This document shows positions 10,800 to 20,059 of a stretch of 64,000 nucleotides of DNA, piece after piece. Position numbers and translations under genes: made by a program. Under the pieces are notes generated by a model. That model was not told where the DNA came from. It searched no databases and worked only from the letters and a program-made list of their open reading frames with translations. This DNA comes from Alnus glutinosa (taxonomy: Eukaryota; Streptophyta; Magnoliopsida; Fagales; Betulaceae): positions 32,684,044-32,748,043 of the forward strand of contig NC_084887.1 in NCBI RefSeq assembly GCF_958979055.1, read 5' to 3'. Within the stretch, counting starts at the first letter, position 1. Each line of letters starts with the position of its first letter.

Positions 10800-11575
10800 C
10801 TTGGTTGCCAATTTTGCGGGCTCGAGGTTGAATCAAGTGGTCATTCTTTGTGGGGGTGTGAAGCGTCCATAACGGTATAGGCAGAATGCAGTCGACAGCT
10901 CCAAAAGTGTAGTAGAGACGAATATGATTTTCTCACTATTTTTTAAGCACTAAGCAATAGGATGGAGTGAGAAGAGCTGGAGTTAGTAGCAATGGTTGTA
11001 CAAAAGCTCTAGTTTCGCAAAAACCGGTTTGTTTTTTATGGTACCTTTATGTCCCCCTCCTGTTTGATAAATTGCACAAAAGAATCACTCGCCAATTTCA
11101 GATAAGTTCAAGGTCAATCAATGACTCCGGTATCTCTGATTCAAATCCCCCAAAACAGCACCCTCCAATGGTCCAAGCCGGCCCTTGGCCTAATCAAGGT
11201 GAACTGGGACGCAACGGTGGATCGTAAAAATAAAATGATGGATGTAGGACTCATAGCCTGGTATCATATTTGCAATCTACAAACATCCAACTGTTCTTTT
11301 AGGCCATATGTGTCTGATCCAATCGTTGCAGAAGCTATTGGTGCATGGGAAGGAGTGACTCTTGGCCGAGATATAGAGTTTCAATCGATTATATTGGAGG
11401 GGGATGCCTAGGAGATTGTTATGGCTATGAGACATGTGGACTGTTTAGGCAGATACAGGAGTGTCTTGGTTTTATCTAGTCATGGGAAGTCAACCATGTG
11501 AGGCGAGAATGCAACGGAGCTACTCATAAATTAGCACAGTTATACGGCTTGCGACACTTGTGTCACTTGTCATTG
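10800..11575 (+). pseudogene. Zinc-binding RT plus RNase H-like remnant (LINE-derived)
   Basis: 10811-10890 translates as CQFCGLEVESSGHSLWGCEA, the zf-RVT motif (C-x2-C...H...C) of plant reverse-transcriptase proteins, with a TAG where a Trp is usual. 11121-11410 encodes the RVT_3 RNase H core (IKVNWDATVD, a DPIVAEA motif, LEGDA), then a stop. A frameshifted tail still reads WEVNHVRRECNGATHKLA. It is the 3' end of a dead non-LTR element. Confidence 0.75.
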
Positions 11576-11599
11576 TGTAAAGTCATTCTTTATAATGTA

Positions 11600-11866
11600 A
11601 TTATTATTTTGATAAGCCTTAAATAGATAAATGTTAAATGGCTCTTTGTTGTAATTAACTTGTGATAGGTGTATAAGATGTGATTTCCGCTATTCAGGTT
11701 TATATTTACGTACACTGCATAGTTAGATAGATATTATACTCTGATTTACTAAGTACATAGTATGGGATATGTTTCATATGTTGGCTTTGCGACAAATAGT
11801 CGTGGCATCGTGTCACTGTGATGACTCATTTTGTATGTTGTATAAAAAAAAAAATGGGTCATCACA
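11600..11866 (+). repeat. 5' LTR remnant
   Basis: The right edge (ATGGGTCATCACA) is placed by the primer-binding site that follows and by similarity to the LTR end at 3366. The left edge is not resolved and is given as an estimate. Confidence 0.5.
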
Positions 11867-11871
11867 GCAAA

Positions 11872-11883
11872 TGGTATCAGAGC
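11872..11883 (+). promoter_or_regulatory. Retrotransposon primer-binding site (initiator tRNA-Met)
   Basis: TGGTATCAGAGC is the standard plant primer-binding site, complementary to the 3' end of initiator tRNA-Met. It lies 5 bp after the CA end of the LTR. Confidence 0.85.
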
Positions 11884-13065
11884 AGTTAGTTCTAGGGTTG
11901 CTAGGAAGTCTAGGGTTGTGTTAGAGTCTAAGGATAAGAAAAGAGCCTTAGGATTCTAAAAACTTCAACAAAGATAAGAAGACTTAAATAAAATTTCTTG
12001 TGTGCAATGCATGGTTCTTGTAATGTATCTATTATAGCTTATGTTCGGTAGGTCTAAGTGTTGAGTCGCTTAGTTTTTTGGAAAGGTCTAGCAAGGTTGT
12101 ATTAAGTGGTGAATGATGTAAGAGAGAGTTTTCGTGAGGGTAGATTAATGATCGCTCTTTTCAAGAAGTGATGACGTATTTGAAGGCTTGAATTTCGAAA
12201 AGCATGTTCAACCAGAAAAATAAGGACCAGAAACTTCACTGATGCTGCACCTACCTCGGAGAAGATAATGAATCAACTAGAAGAAATGATGCCCAACATT
12301 TGGAAGCAGAGGATCTGAAGCATCCGTGAGAGGCGTTCCTGTAGAGAATTTAGGCAATACCCACATCGTTTGTTCGATAGTTATACGAGTCCCTTTGGAG
12401 CGAGAAGTGAACCTCAACGTCTACGCGCTTACAGGAGAAGCAACAAGGCCATTGTTCGAGACCAATTCAAGGAAGCGGTTCGCCAGTAGTACTCACCAAT
12501 TTTGTTGCCATCATGCGACTTACAAAATATTGTGCGGAGAACTAAGCCATTTTCAAAGAAACGGCCTAACTGCAGTTACAAGTGCGTCAACATAGCAAGG
12601 GGACAACCATCAGCCGAGACGATTACACGAATGACGAGAGATGTTTCCACGAGGAATTTGATCGATGGTTATGAGTTAAAATATTAATGCAAGATAGATT
12701 AAACGAGTAACTAAAATGATATTGAAAGAACATTTTTTCAAAAAAAAATAAAAATAAAATTGATGTTTGAAATAAGCACGTGTTAGGAAGGGTTTCCAAA
12801 TGGAATACCCTTTAGTATAATAGAGTTATTGCATACTCTCGATTAAGTATAATTTACTTAGAAAGATTTGTGTTAAGAGAATAAACTAGAGAATATGGTA
12901 TATAAAAATAGGTATAATCCACCATAAGTCATAGTCTAAATAATGAGTTTTGAACTAAGGAAGGGAGACTTAGTGAATTGATTTGGACTTGTAAAAGAGA
13001 CAAGTGATACTTGTAAAGTTGCATGTAGTAAAGCGACTTATGAGTAGAGGTGATTGAGGATTGTG
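11884..13065 (+). mobile_element. Internal remnant of an LTR retrotransposon, cut by gap
   Basis: This follows the primer-binding site and has only short interrupted reading frames. A phrase reading VYALTGEATRPLFE near 12420-12460 faintly resembles the gag 'L-GEA-WW' region. It runs into the assembly gap, so the rest of the element may be hidden there. Confidence 0.45.
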
Positions 13066-13265
13066 NNNNNNNNNNNNNNNNNNNNNNNNNNNNNNNNNNN
13101 NNNNNNNNNNNNNNNNNNNNNNNNNNNNNNNNNNNNNNNNNNNNNNNNNNNNNNNNNNNNNNNNNNNNNNNNNNNNNNNNNNNNNNNNNNNNNNNNNNNN
13201 NNNNNNNNNNNNNNNNNNNNNNNNNNNNNNNNNNNNNNNNNNNNNNNNNNNNNNNNNNNNNNNNN
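13066..13265. other. Assembly gap (200 N)
   Basis: Exactly 200 unknown bases. This is probably a fixed-size scaffold gap, so the true length is unknown. Reading frames across it are artefacts. Confidence 0.99.
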
Positions 13266-13489
13266 AAAAACGACGAACGAATCCTTCTTTTTGTCCATGT
13301 AATTAATCCTTTTAGCCTCTTCTTATCCTTTATTTTAAATTTGATGTTTTCCTGAATTAGTGAAAATTTACTGAAATTGTAAGCTTTGCAGTATTGGACA
13401 GATAAGGGTTTGTGATGAGGTTAATTGAGAGTTACGGTAATTTTGTTGAAGTTTGATGGGCATTTGCAGTATTCAGTTGTATGTTAAGC

Positions 13490-13705
13490 TAAACGGGTCA
13501 AATGGGTCGTGTCGACCCGATTCGACCCATTATGTTAAATGAGATTCACGGGTTGTGTCGGGTGACTCGTGAAATTATCGTGTTTGTGTCGTATCTGAAG
13601 TCCCGACCTATTAACATAAATGGGTCGTGTTTGGGTCTAGCATAAACGAGTCACGGGTCTTAACGGGCATAAACGGGTCGTATCGGGTACTCGTTTTGAC
13701 AGCCC
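13490..13705. repeat. GGGTCG-rich dispersed repeat
   Basis: Multiple 'acgggtc', 'gggtcgtgtcg' and 'cgacccg' words in both orientations, ending in 'ttttgacagccc'. This composition and end are typical of degraded hAT-like non-autonomous elements in dicots. Boundaries are not resolved. Confidence 0.5.
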
Positions 13706-14269
13706 ACTAAATCCCCTTCCTTTAGCTTTTGGGTTTGATTTCCAAATGGGTCTTCTCCTTAAGTTTTTGTAGCAACCGGTTGGAGAGTGAAATTTTATGG
13801 GTATATTGTTGGATGGTTGTATGTTCAGTACTTGGATTTGTAGTTCTAGGGTGGTCTTAGCTGATTCTTGTATTATGAGTGTTCTTGTGTTGTGGCTTGT
13901 TGTTGATTTTCTGTGTTGGTCGATTGGGAGTATTGGATCTTCAACGGTTGTTTTTCCTTGAGTTTGAAGTTGGGTTCTTGAGATTTGGTGATTTTCTATG
14001 AGGGGTTGGCCGATCAAAAGCAACTTCGGCCGAAGACCCATTTGGCAAAAGTAGAAAAATACTCGAAGAATACCAAGGTATATATATGTGTATATATATT
14101 ATGATGTCTCTTGGGTTTCCTCAGCTTAGGCTGAGAAATCAAAGGAAACTCGACAGAACTTTCATGAGGAATAGACAGAAAGGTACTTGCAGCTTAATTA
14201 GAATATGCTCAGAAGCAACAACAAGGGGAGCTGGGGTTGGCTATCCAATCAAAAAAAAGACAAGGGCTT

Positions 14270-14345
14270 AGCCATTTCTCCATTTTAGCGAGAATGGTTA
14301 ATGAAAAGCTCAAAACAATGCGTGTATGGAGAAATGTGGCGTGTA
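14270..14345. repeat. Short inverted repeat (hairpin)
   Basis: CCATTTCTCCAT at 14272-14283 pairs with ATGGAGAAATG about 40 bp downstream. It could be a small MITE core; no RNA family is recognised. Confidence 0.4.
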
Positions 14346-14449
14346 GCAGAATGGATACTTATTTTATTTTATTTTTTTCTTTCTTTTATATTTTTTAATA
14401 TTTCTCTCACTCCTCTTTATCTGCACCTTTACTCATGAATGGTGATTTA

Positions 14450-14780
14450 TCTCTCCTTTTACCGTGAGCTTCTTCTTTCTGCTATGGGTTTTGTCTCCTT
14501 TTTTTTCTCCCACTTGTGAATGGGTTTCGTCCTAATGTGATTTTCATTATGGGTTTTGTCCAATGAAGATCTGCTATTACAAAGCTTAATTTGCACTGTG
14601 GATGGGTTTCGTCCTTTCTTTTCTTTTTCTTTTTTTTAATGGTTGGTTTCGTCCAAATGTGATTTTTCATCAACAAGAAGCATATGTACCACGGTGATTT
14701 TTCACCATGAGCTTCTTTTGCAGCGCATGGGGTCTTTTTTCACAGTTACCCACGGTGATCTACTATTACATAAGAAAGCT
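14450..14780. repeat. Degenerate 'ATGGGTTTCGTCC' repeat cluster
   Basis: Variants of the word atgggtttcgtcc occur at least five times, interleaved with 'atgtgatttttc' and 'gatctactattaca' words. It looks like a decayed tandem array without coding potential. Confidence 0.6.
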
Positions 14781-15249
14781 TTGTATTATTACCTATTGTG
14801 ATTATTCCTCTCACTTGAGATGGGATTTTCATCTGATTGAATGGTCTAATTTTTCGGTGATGATGGTTGGGGATGATAAAAATCGTCTGATTTGTGATTC
14901 TTCCTCCTTTCTGTAATTTTTTATTTCTTTCGTCTACATTCCCCTCATGCAGCAGCTAATCCATTTGATTATCAGTGAGGGTGACATTTTTCGATTTATG
15001 CTGCCAGCAAATGGGTTATGTTGGTGGAGTTGGTTTTTAACTTAAATGAATACAAAATATATTAAAATAGATTATTTAATTAAATAGAAACAAAGTTTAG
15101 ATAAGCTAATGGAATGAAGTCTTAAAAAATATTAACTAAACTATAAAAAAAAAAAAAAAAAAAAAAAAATTTAATTAGTCATTTTACATAAAAATATGCC
15201 TAAGCAATAGCGAACCCTCTAAATAAATTTGTATTTAAACTTAAAGTTA

Positions 15250-15258
15250 ATTTGGGAA
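15250..15258 (+). repeat. Target-site duplication, left (ATTTGGGAA)
   Basis: A 9-bp direct repeat, identical to 16167-16175, flanking the Mutator-like element. Nine bases is the Mutator superfamily size. Confidence 0.85.
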
Positions 15259-16166
15259 GAGAGCCCCTTCTATCAGGCCATGGCAGAAAGCCATTGTTTT
15301 CTGCCCACCAATTACATTTTGACACGTCATTTCAGGAAAAAAAAAACTCAAAAATTTCAATTGCTGTTGAAACACCGGATCTTTTATCCCATTTCCCTCT
15401 CAAAGAAGTTGAGAAGAAAGAGACCGCCCCTGCCCAAGCAGACATTCCGCCACAGCCAGGCCGGACGCCGCCGGCACCGCCCAGACCAAACCACGCCGCC
15501 AACGCCTGTAATGGACCCGCTGCCAGCACCGTCCAGGCCGGAACACGCCGCCAACTCCCGAGTCGGAACATGCCACCGAACGCTGCTCCTCCTACGGATC
15601 GACGTCCACCCAGCCGACGGAATGGTTGGCCCGAAGGCCACCCCCAGGTTCGGGCCAACCCCAGACCTCGGGGGTGGCCGCGCAGGGCCTGGGGTGGCCA
15701 TTGGGCCAGCCCTAGATGGATCTAGGGTTGGCCGGAAGGCCACCCCCAGACCCCGGGGATGGCCGCGCGGCCGCCCCATGGACCGGGGGTAACCGCGCGG
15801 CCACCCCCGGCCAACTTTGGGTCCAAGAAATTGCCGATCCGTTCGTCTTCTCCTTCCCGTACAAGGACTACCCATCACGTTCGTCTTCTCCTTCGAGTTC
15901 CGACGCCGTGGAGTTGCCGATCCGGCCGTGGAGTTGCCGCTGAGCTCGAGGTCCGACGTGGCCGCGTGGGGCATTGGCTGGGAGGAGGATTTTTGGTTTT
16001 TTTTTTTTTTTTTTTTTTTCTAAAGACTGAAGGAAGGAGGATGATCCGGTATATTTGCCTACACTTACATTTTTTGTATTTTTTTTGTTTCATGCTGATA
16101 TGTCAACTTGTTATTGGTGGGCAAAAATGTGGTGGTTTTTGCCACCACTGAATAGAAGTTATTCTC
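15259..16166. mobile_element. Mutator-like, Pack-MULE-type element with GC-rich cargo
   Basis: The 908-bp element is bounded by a perfect 9-bp target-site duplication (ATTTGGGAA). Its terminal inverted repeats extend about 75 bp: left GAGAGCCCCTTCTAT, with TGCCCACCAATTACA and TTGACACGTCA further in; right, reverse-complemented, GAGAATAACTTCTAT, with TGCCCACCAATAACA and TTGACATATCA. Between them lies a strongly GC-rich segment (about 15420-15970), quite unlike the AT-rich surroundings, with open frames on both strands (for example 15229-15792 plus and 15384-15974 minus). No transposase is present. Long inverted repeats, a 9-bp duplication and GC-rich cargo are the hallmarks of Pack-MULEs, which carry captured gene pieces. 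I cannot recognise the donor gene. The low-complexity Gly/Pro/Arg translations are not evidence of a real protein. Confidence 0.85.
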
Positions 16167-16175
16167 ATTTGGGAA
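16167..16175 (+). repeat. Target-site duplication, right (ATTTGGGAA)
   Basis: Partner of the 9-bp repeat at 15250-15258. Confidence 0.85.
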
Positions 16176-16488
16176 TGTGTCAGCAGTTTGATTGACTTGG
16201 ATCGTCATGTGCCTGCATTAATAATGGGGATATTAATGCAAAATCAATCATGCATTTTGTACTGATTTGCAATTAGATTTCCACGTATAAAAGTCGGGTT
16301 GATTGCATCCTGTAGTAAGAAAAAAAAAATAAAAATAAAAGAAGAAGAAGAAGAAGAAGTGACCCACATTAAAAAATAAAAAAAAAATAAAAAAAAAATT
16401 GCTAAATGCCACGTCATACCAATCATAATATAATATGTGTCATCCATAATAATAAAAAATTTAAAAATAAGCATTTGGGGTGGTCAAG

Positions 16489-17000
16489 TGTAACACCCCG
16501 TCTTTTACAAAAATACGTAAATGAAAATTTTTAATTTTCACGTGGCATTGCGACATCATCAGAGTTAAGATTTTGTAGCGGGATTTTTTTTTTTCTTAAA
16601 GACTTGAAAAAATAACATATCAGAGCCGATTGAATTACCTCAATATATAATTAAATATGACTAACATGTTCTTACGTAATAATTACACACAAAACATTAA
16701 CATAAGTGCCACATGCAGGCCATGCGGCACTGATACTATGTAATTATTGTTCTAAACAATTACAAACCTTAAGTAAAGATATTAAATATTAAAATGACGT
16801 AGAGAGATAGGTTCAGCATAAAATAGAAGACAATCTAAAATAATTCATCATACAAAGGAGGCAAGAGAAAGCCTCATTCATGAATATCATAATCGGCGTA
16901 ATGATCCTGACATTCCTCTTGTCCTACAAAATCATTTATGTAATTGTGGTTATCCCCACAATATCATACTGTAATCAAGTGAGTCAACTGTTTTTAATAA
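16489..17000 (+). repeat. Dispersed 'TGTAACACCCCG' repeat, copy B
   Basis: Starts TGTAACACCCCG and shares its block order with the inverted copy at 2270-2686. A third, shorter relative begins at 17417. No coding sequence. Confidence 0.6.
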
Positions 17001-17416
17001 AATAATGAATTACTGATTTATTTAGAAATACACAACGCAATGATATGATAACAGTTTTATATGCATAGTCTTAATTATTTTCTTCTTGCACTCCTCTCAT
17101 TATAGTCTTTGTTTGGTTAACGGATTATCCTTGGAATCTATGCTCTTTCCAATTGAAGCCTATGCTTCCTATATTCGAAGCCTATGATTCTTTTATCAGA
17201 AGCCTATGCTCAAAACTTATTAGATTATGCTAGAGACCAATGAATTCAGTTTTGTTATTATTAATTCTTTCACAGGGCCTATGCTCTCACTGGTGGCCTT
17301 TGCTCGCCAGCTTTGTTAATAATCAACTTAGTTATAATAGTAAAATATGCAAAGTTCCAAATAAATCGCATACAATTAAATAAAGCAGAAATCATAATAT
17401 TATGGAAGCCAGTATC

Positions 17417-17520
17417 TGTAACGCCCCACTTTTACAAAAAAAGTAAGAGATAATTTTTCTATTTCCACGTGACGATACTACATCATTAGAGTTGAGATTT
17501 GGCAGCGTAACTGCGTCTTA
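17417..17520 (+). repeat. Dispersed 'TGTAACGCCCCA' repeat, copy C
   Basis: Starts TGTAACGCCCCA and shares the TTTTACAAAAA, CCACGTGACG, ATCA-AGAGTT and GGCAGCG blocks with the copy at 16489, in direct orientation 928 bp away. Confidence 0.6.
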
Positions 17521-17889
17521 AAAATATTTTTCGTTTTCACAACAAATAGATTTCAAACACATATTTTCAACTTAATAATAAAATCACAAGCTAGGTTTAT
17601 AGAGACTCACCATAAGCTTCAAGAAAAATGGTTGAAATTGTACCCTTGTTGCAGCACACAAAAGAGAATTTTTCTGTTTTCCTTTCAAAAGAGATGCAAC
17701 CCGTAAGAGAAACAGAGAGTTTCTTTTCTTTGTTTTCTTCATTCCTTCTCTTTTCTTCTCGTTTATTTTATTTTATTTTATTTTCCCTTCCATAAACCAA
17801 ACACACAGAGAGAAAATGAGAGAAAGAGAAGAGAGTTTTTCCTTTTCCTTTTTTCCTGCTACTCTTGCTCAACAAGTACAATGCTCTGA

Positions 17890-18350
17890 ATGGGGGAATG
17901 ACATCCCTACATCCAAACCTGATCTAGCCTCTGTGTCAATGCTACTTTGGCTAATCGATGGGCAACTTGATTGGCAACCCTACGAGTATGCCTAACAACA
18001 AAAGATTCAAAACTATGGAGTAAAACTTTGGAGTCTTCAATCAGGGTGCCGAAGTTACTCCAACAATGTGTGTTCTTGTTCAAAGTCGATACCACCTACA
18101 TTGAATCACCTTTGAAAAGTACACGGGGCAATCCCAGATCACAGCAAAAACGAACTGCGTTCCATGCAACCAAAGCTTCGGCTACTGTTGGATCGGTTAT
18201 GTACTGGACCGTTGTGGACGAAGCTGCCTGCACTACACTAGCATGATCACGCACAACGTAACACCACACCAAGTCCCAGCATCATGTTCTTACAATCCAA
18301 AGCTGCGTCCCAGTTAGCCTTCAGCATACCGAAGGGAGGGTGTATCTAGG
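17890..18350 (-). pseudogene. RNase H-like (RVT_3) remnant
   Basis: The minus-strand translation contains the order DPTVAEALVAWNAV, LFKGDS and FVVRHTRRVANQVAHRLA, the second half of the RNase H-like domain found at the end of plant non-LTR retroelement proteins. The frame is broken and there is no start. It is likely a LINE relic. Confidence 0.7.
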
Positions 18351-18716
18351 GCTGGGCTGTCGACTCAACAACCCCCACTCGTGATTCAACCTATTGGATG
18401 GCTTATGCATAGTCTGCCACCTGTTCTGTGGTGAATGAAATCATATTATAATTAAAAAATTTAAAATACTCTTTATAATACAATTTTAATTTTAATTTTT
18501 ATAATTTTTTTCTTTATTTGTTTAAACATACTAGTTGATTATAAAAATAATCAAACCATCTTAAAATAACAAAAATGCAAACTAAGAATACCCAATTCTA
18601 ATAAGGAGTCCATTTTAAATAAATTAAAGAAAAGATAAATGCAAAAGGATCTGATCGAGTCATCAAAGGATGGGAATCCATGACCCTCATCAAAGTCTCT
18701 ACTTCTGATTTACTCC

Positions 18717-18748
<32 letters not shown>

Positions 18749-19500
18749 GTCTCTACTTCTGATGTTTGGTCCGGTAGTCGCGGAGGAGCTTGAGTAATTT
18801 TAAAGGGTGTAAGATATATCCAGAAAAGTTAAGGGGCTTTTGAGTAATTTTCAATAGTATTGTTAAACAAAAAAAAAAAAAAAATGGTGGAATTTAATTG
18901 TAGGTATTACCATATAATAATTCTGTATTCAGGAGCTAGTAAAACGGATTGTGGCATCAACCTACTGGCATGGTAATTCTCCAAGATAATGATGCACGAG
19001 CCCGAGGTATGTACTAGAACCCAATCAAGATTTTATGAAAATAATACGTCCAAATGAAAAGAATTTTAAAATTAAAAAAATATATATTGTTTTAAAAAAA
19101 AAATGTACGTATTTGGGTGTATATATATACATATGCATCTGTTTTATATATTATATAAAATTTTTTAATAGAATGAAATTTTGAATAAATTGTGCAAATA
19201 GTAAGTCAAACTATATTTTGATAAAGATAATACATAATATGATATTTGATATAATAGTGCCATCATGAGATATATATATATATATAATTTATTTCATACT
19301 TTGGCTATCTGGCTTGCTAATGAAGCGTGTAGACGAAATTGACTATATGACTCAAACCATCACTGTTACATTCAAGCCGAACCCTTAGCAGCTGGTACAA
19401 AGATTTCGGGTTGATCATTTATTCTATTTTTTTCCCCCCTAAAATACACACACAGGGCACTACAAAGAGATATTAAAAATGATGATCATGAATATATATA
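18350..19500. other. Intergenic DNA, no gene seen
   Basis: AT-rich, with a 29-base A run near 18717-18745 and (TA)n near 19260. 18437-18490 repeats the sequence at about 10729-10780. From about 18940 it is homologous to the downstream flank of B12D copy 1. Confidence 0.5.
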
Positions 19501-19503
19501 TGT

Positions 19504-20058
19504 TCATTTGTCTTCCGAGAAGAAGTGGTTGATGGTAGGCATGATCTCCGGCGGGCGCGTTCGCAGGAACTTGCGGAGGCCATGCTCAGCGTACTTCTCT
19601 CCCTCCTCTTTGTTGTCAAGCACTCCCATGCTACGACGAGACTTGTTAACTCTGCAAATTCCACCCCCATGTATATATATTTACTCATAAGAAAGAAAGA
19701 AAAACAATACTGCTTAATGATTTTTATTTATTTATTAATTTGTTCCCCTTAAAACTCTTGAATTAATTCGTACCTGACATCAGGATTGGTGAGTATGTTC
19801 CTCACAAGCTGGAAGGTGCACATACCAGTAACGAATGTCATTGCCGCCAATAGTGGGTAGACCTGAATCCACAATTAAATGCACCCATATCCATTATCCC
19901 AGTACAGTATAATAGAATTTAAAAAATAAAAAATACAATTTTAATTCGTATGAGCAAACAGCTACCAGATATTTTGCCTTTATAAATTTTGAGATCTAAA
20001 AATTAAGGCACGATGGTTACTTAGTACTAATTACCTCTGGCTTCATCCAACGCCCCAT
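19504..20058 (-). CDS. B12D-like mitochondrial protein (NDUFA4/MLRQ family)
   Basis: Three exons on the minus strand: 20035-20058 (MGRWMKPE), 19774-19862 and 19504-19651, with GT-AG junctions, giving 86 residues. This is the typical B12D length. Family features are the N-terminal RW-PEVYPL start, one membrane helix (about residues 9-28), NPDVRVNK, and the C-terminal GEKYAEHGLRKFLRTRPPEI block ending HHFF/NHFFSEDK. B12D proteins are small mitochondrial inner-membrane proteins related to complex I/IV subunit NDUFA4; in cereals they are linked to seed and flooding responses. The first ATG is used because it gives the canonical N-terminus directly before the splice donor. The gene is intact, in contrast to the 5'-truncated copy at 3675-4035, and its downstream flank is also shared with that copy. 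Confidence 0.88.
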
Positions 20059-20059
20059 C

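Noticed and set aside
13038-13355. Open frames spanning the N gap
   Set aside because: They are made of unknown bases and carry no information.
15229-15974. Long open frames on both strands in the GC-rich segment
   Set aside because: They lie inside the Mutator-like element, overlap on both strands, are low-complexity Gly/Pro/Arg, and one begins outside the element. GC richness alone makes stops rare.
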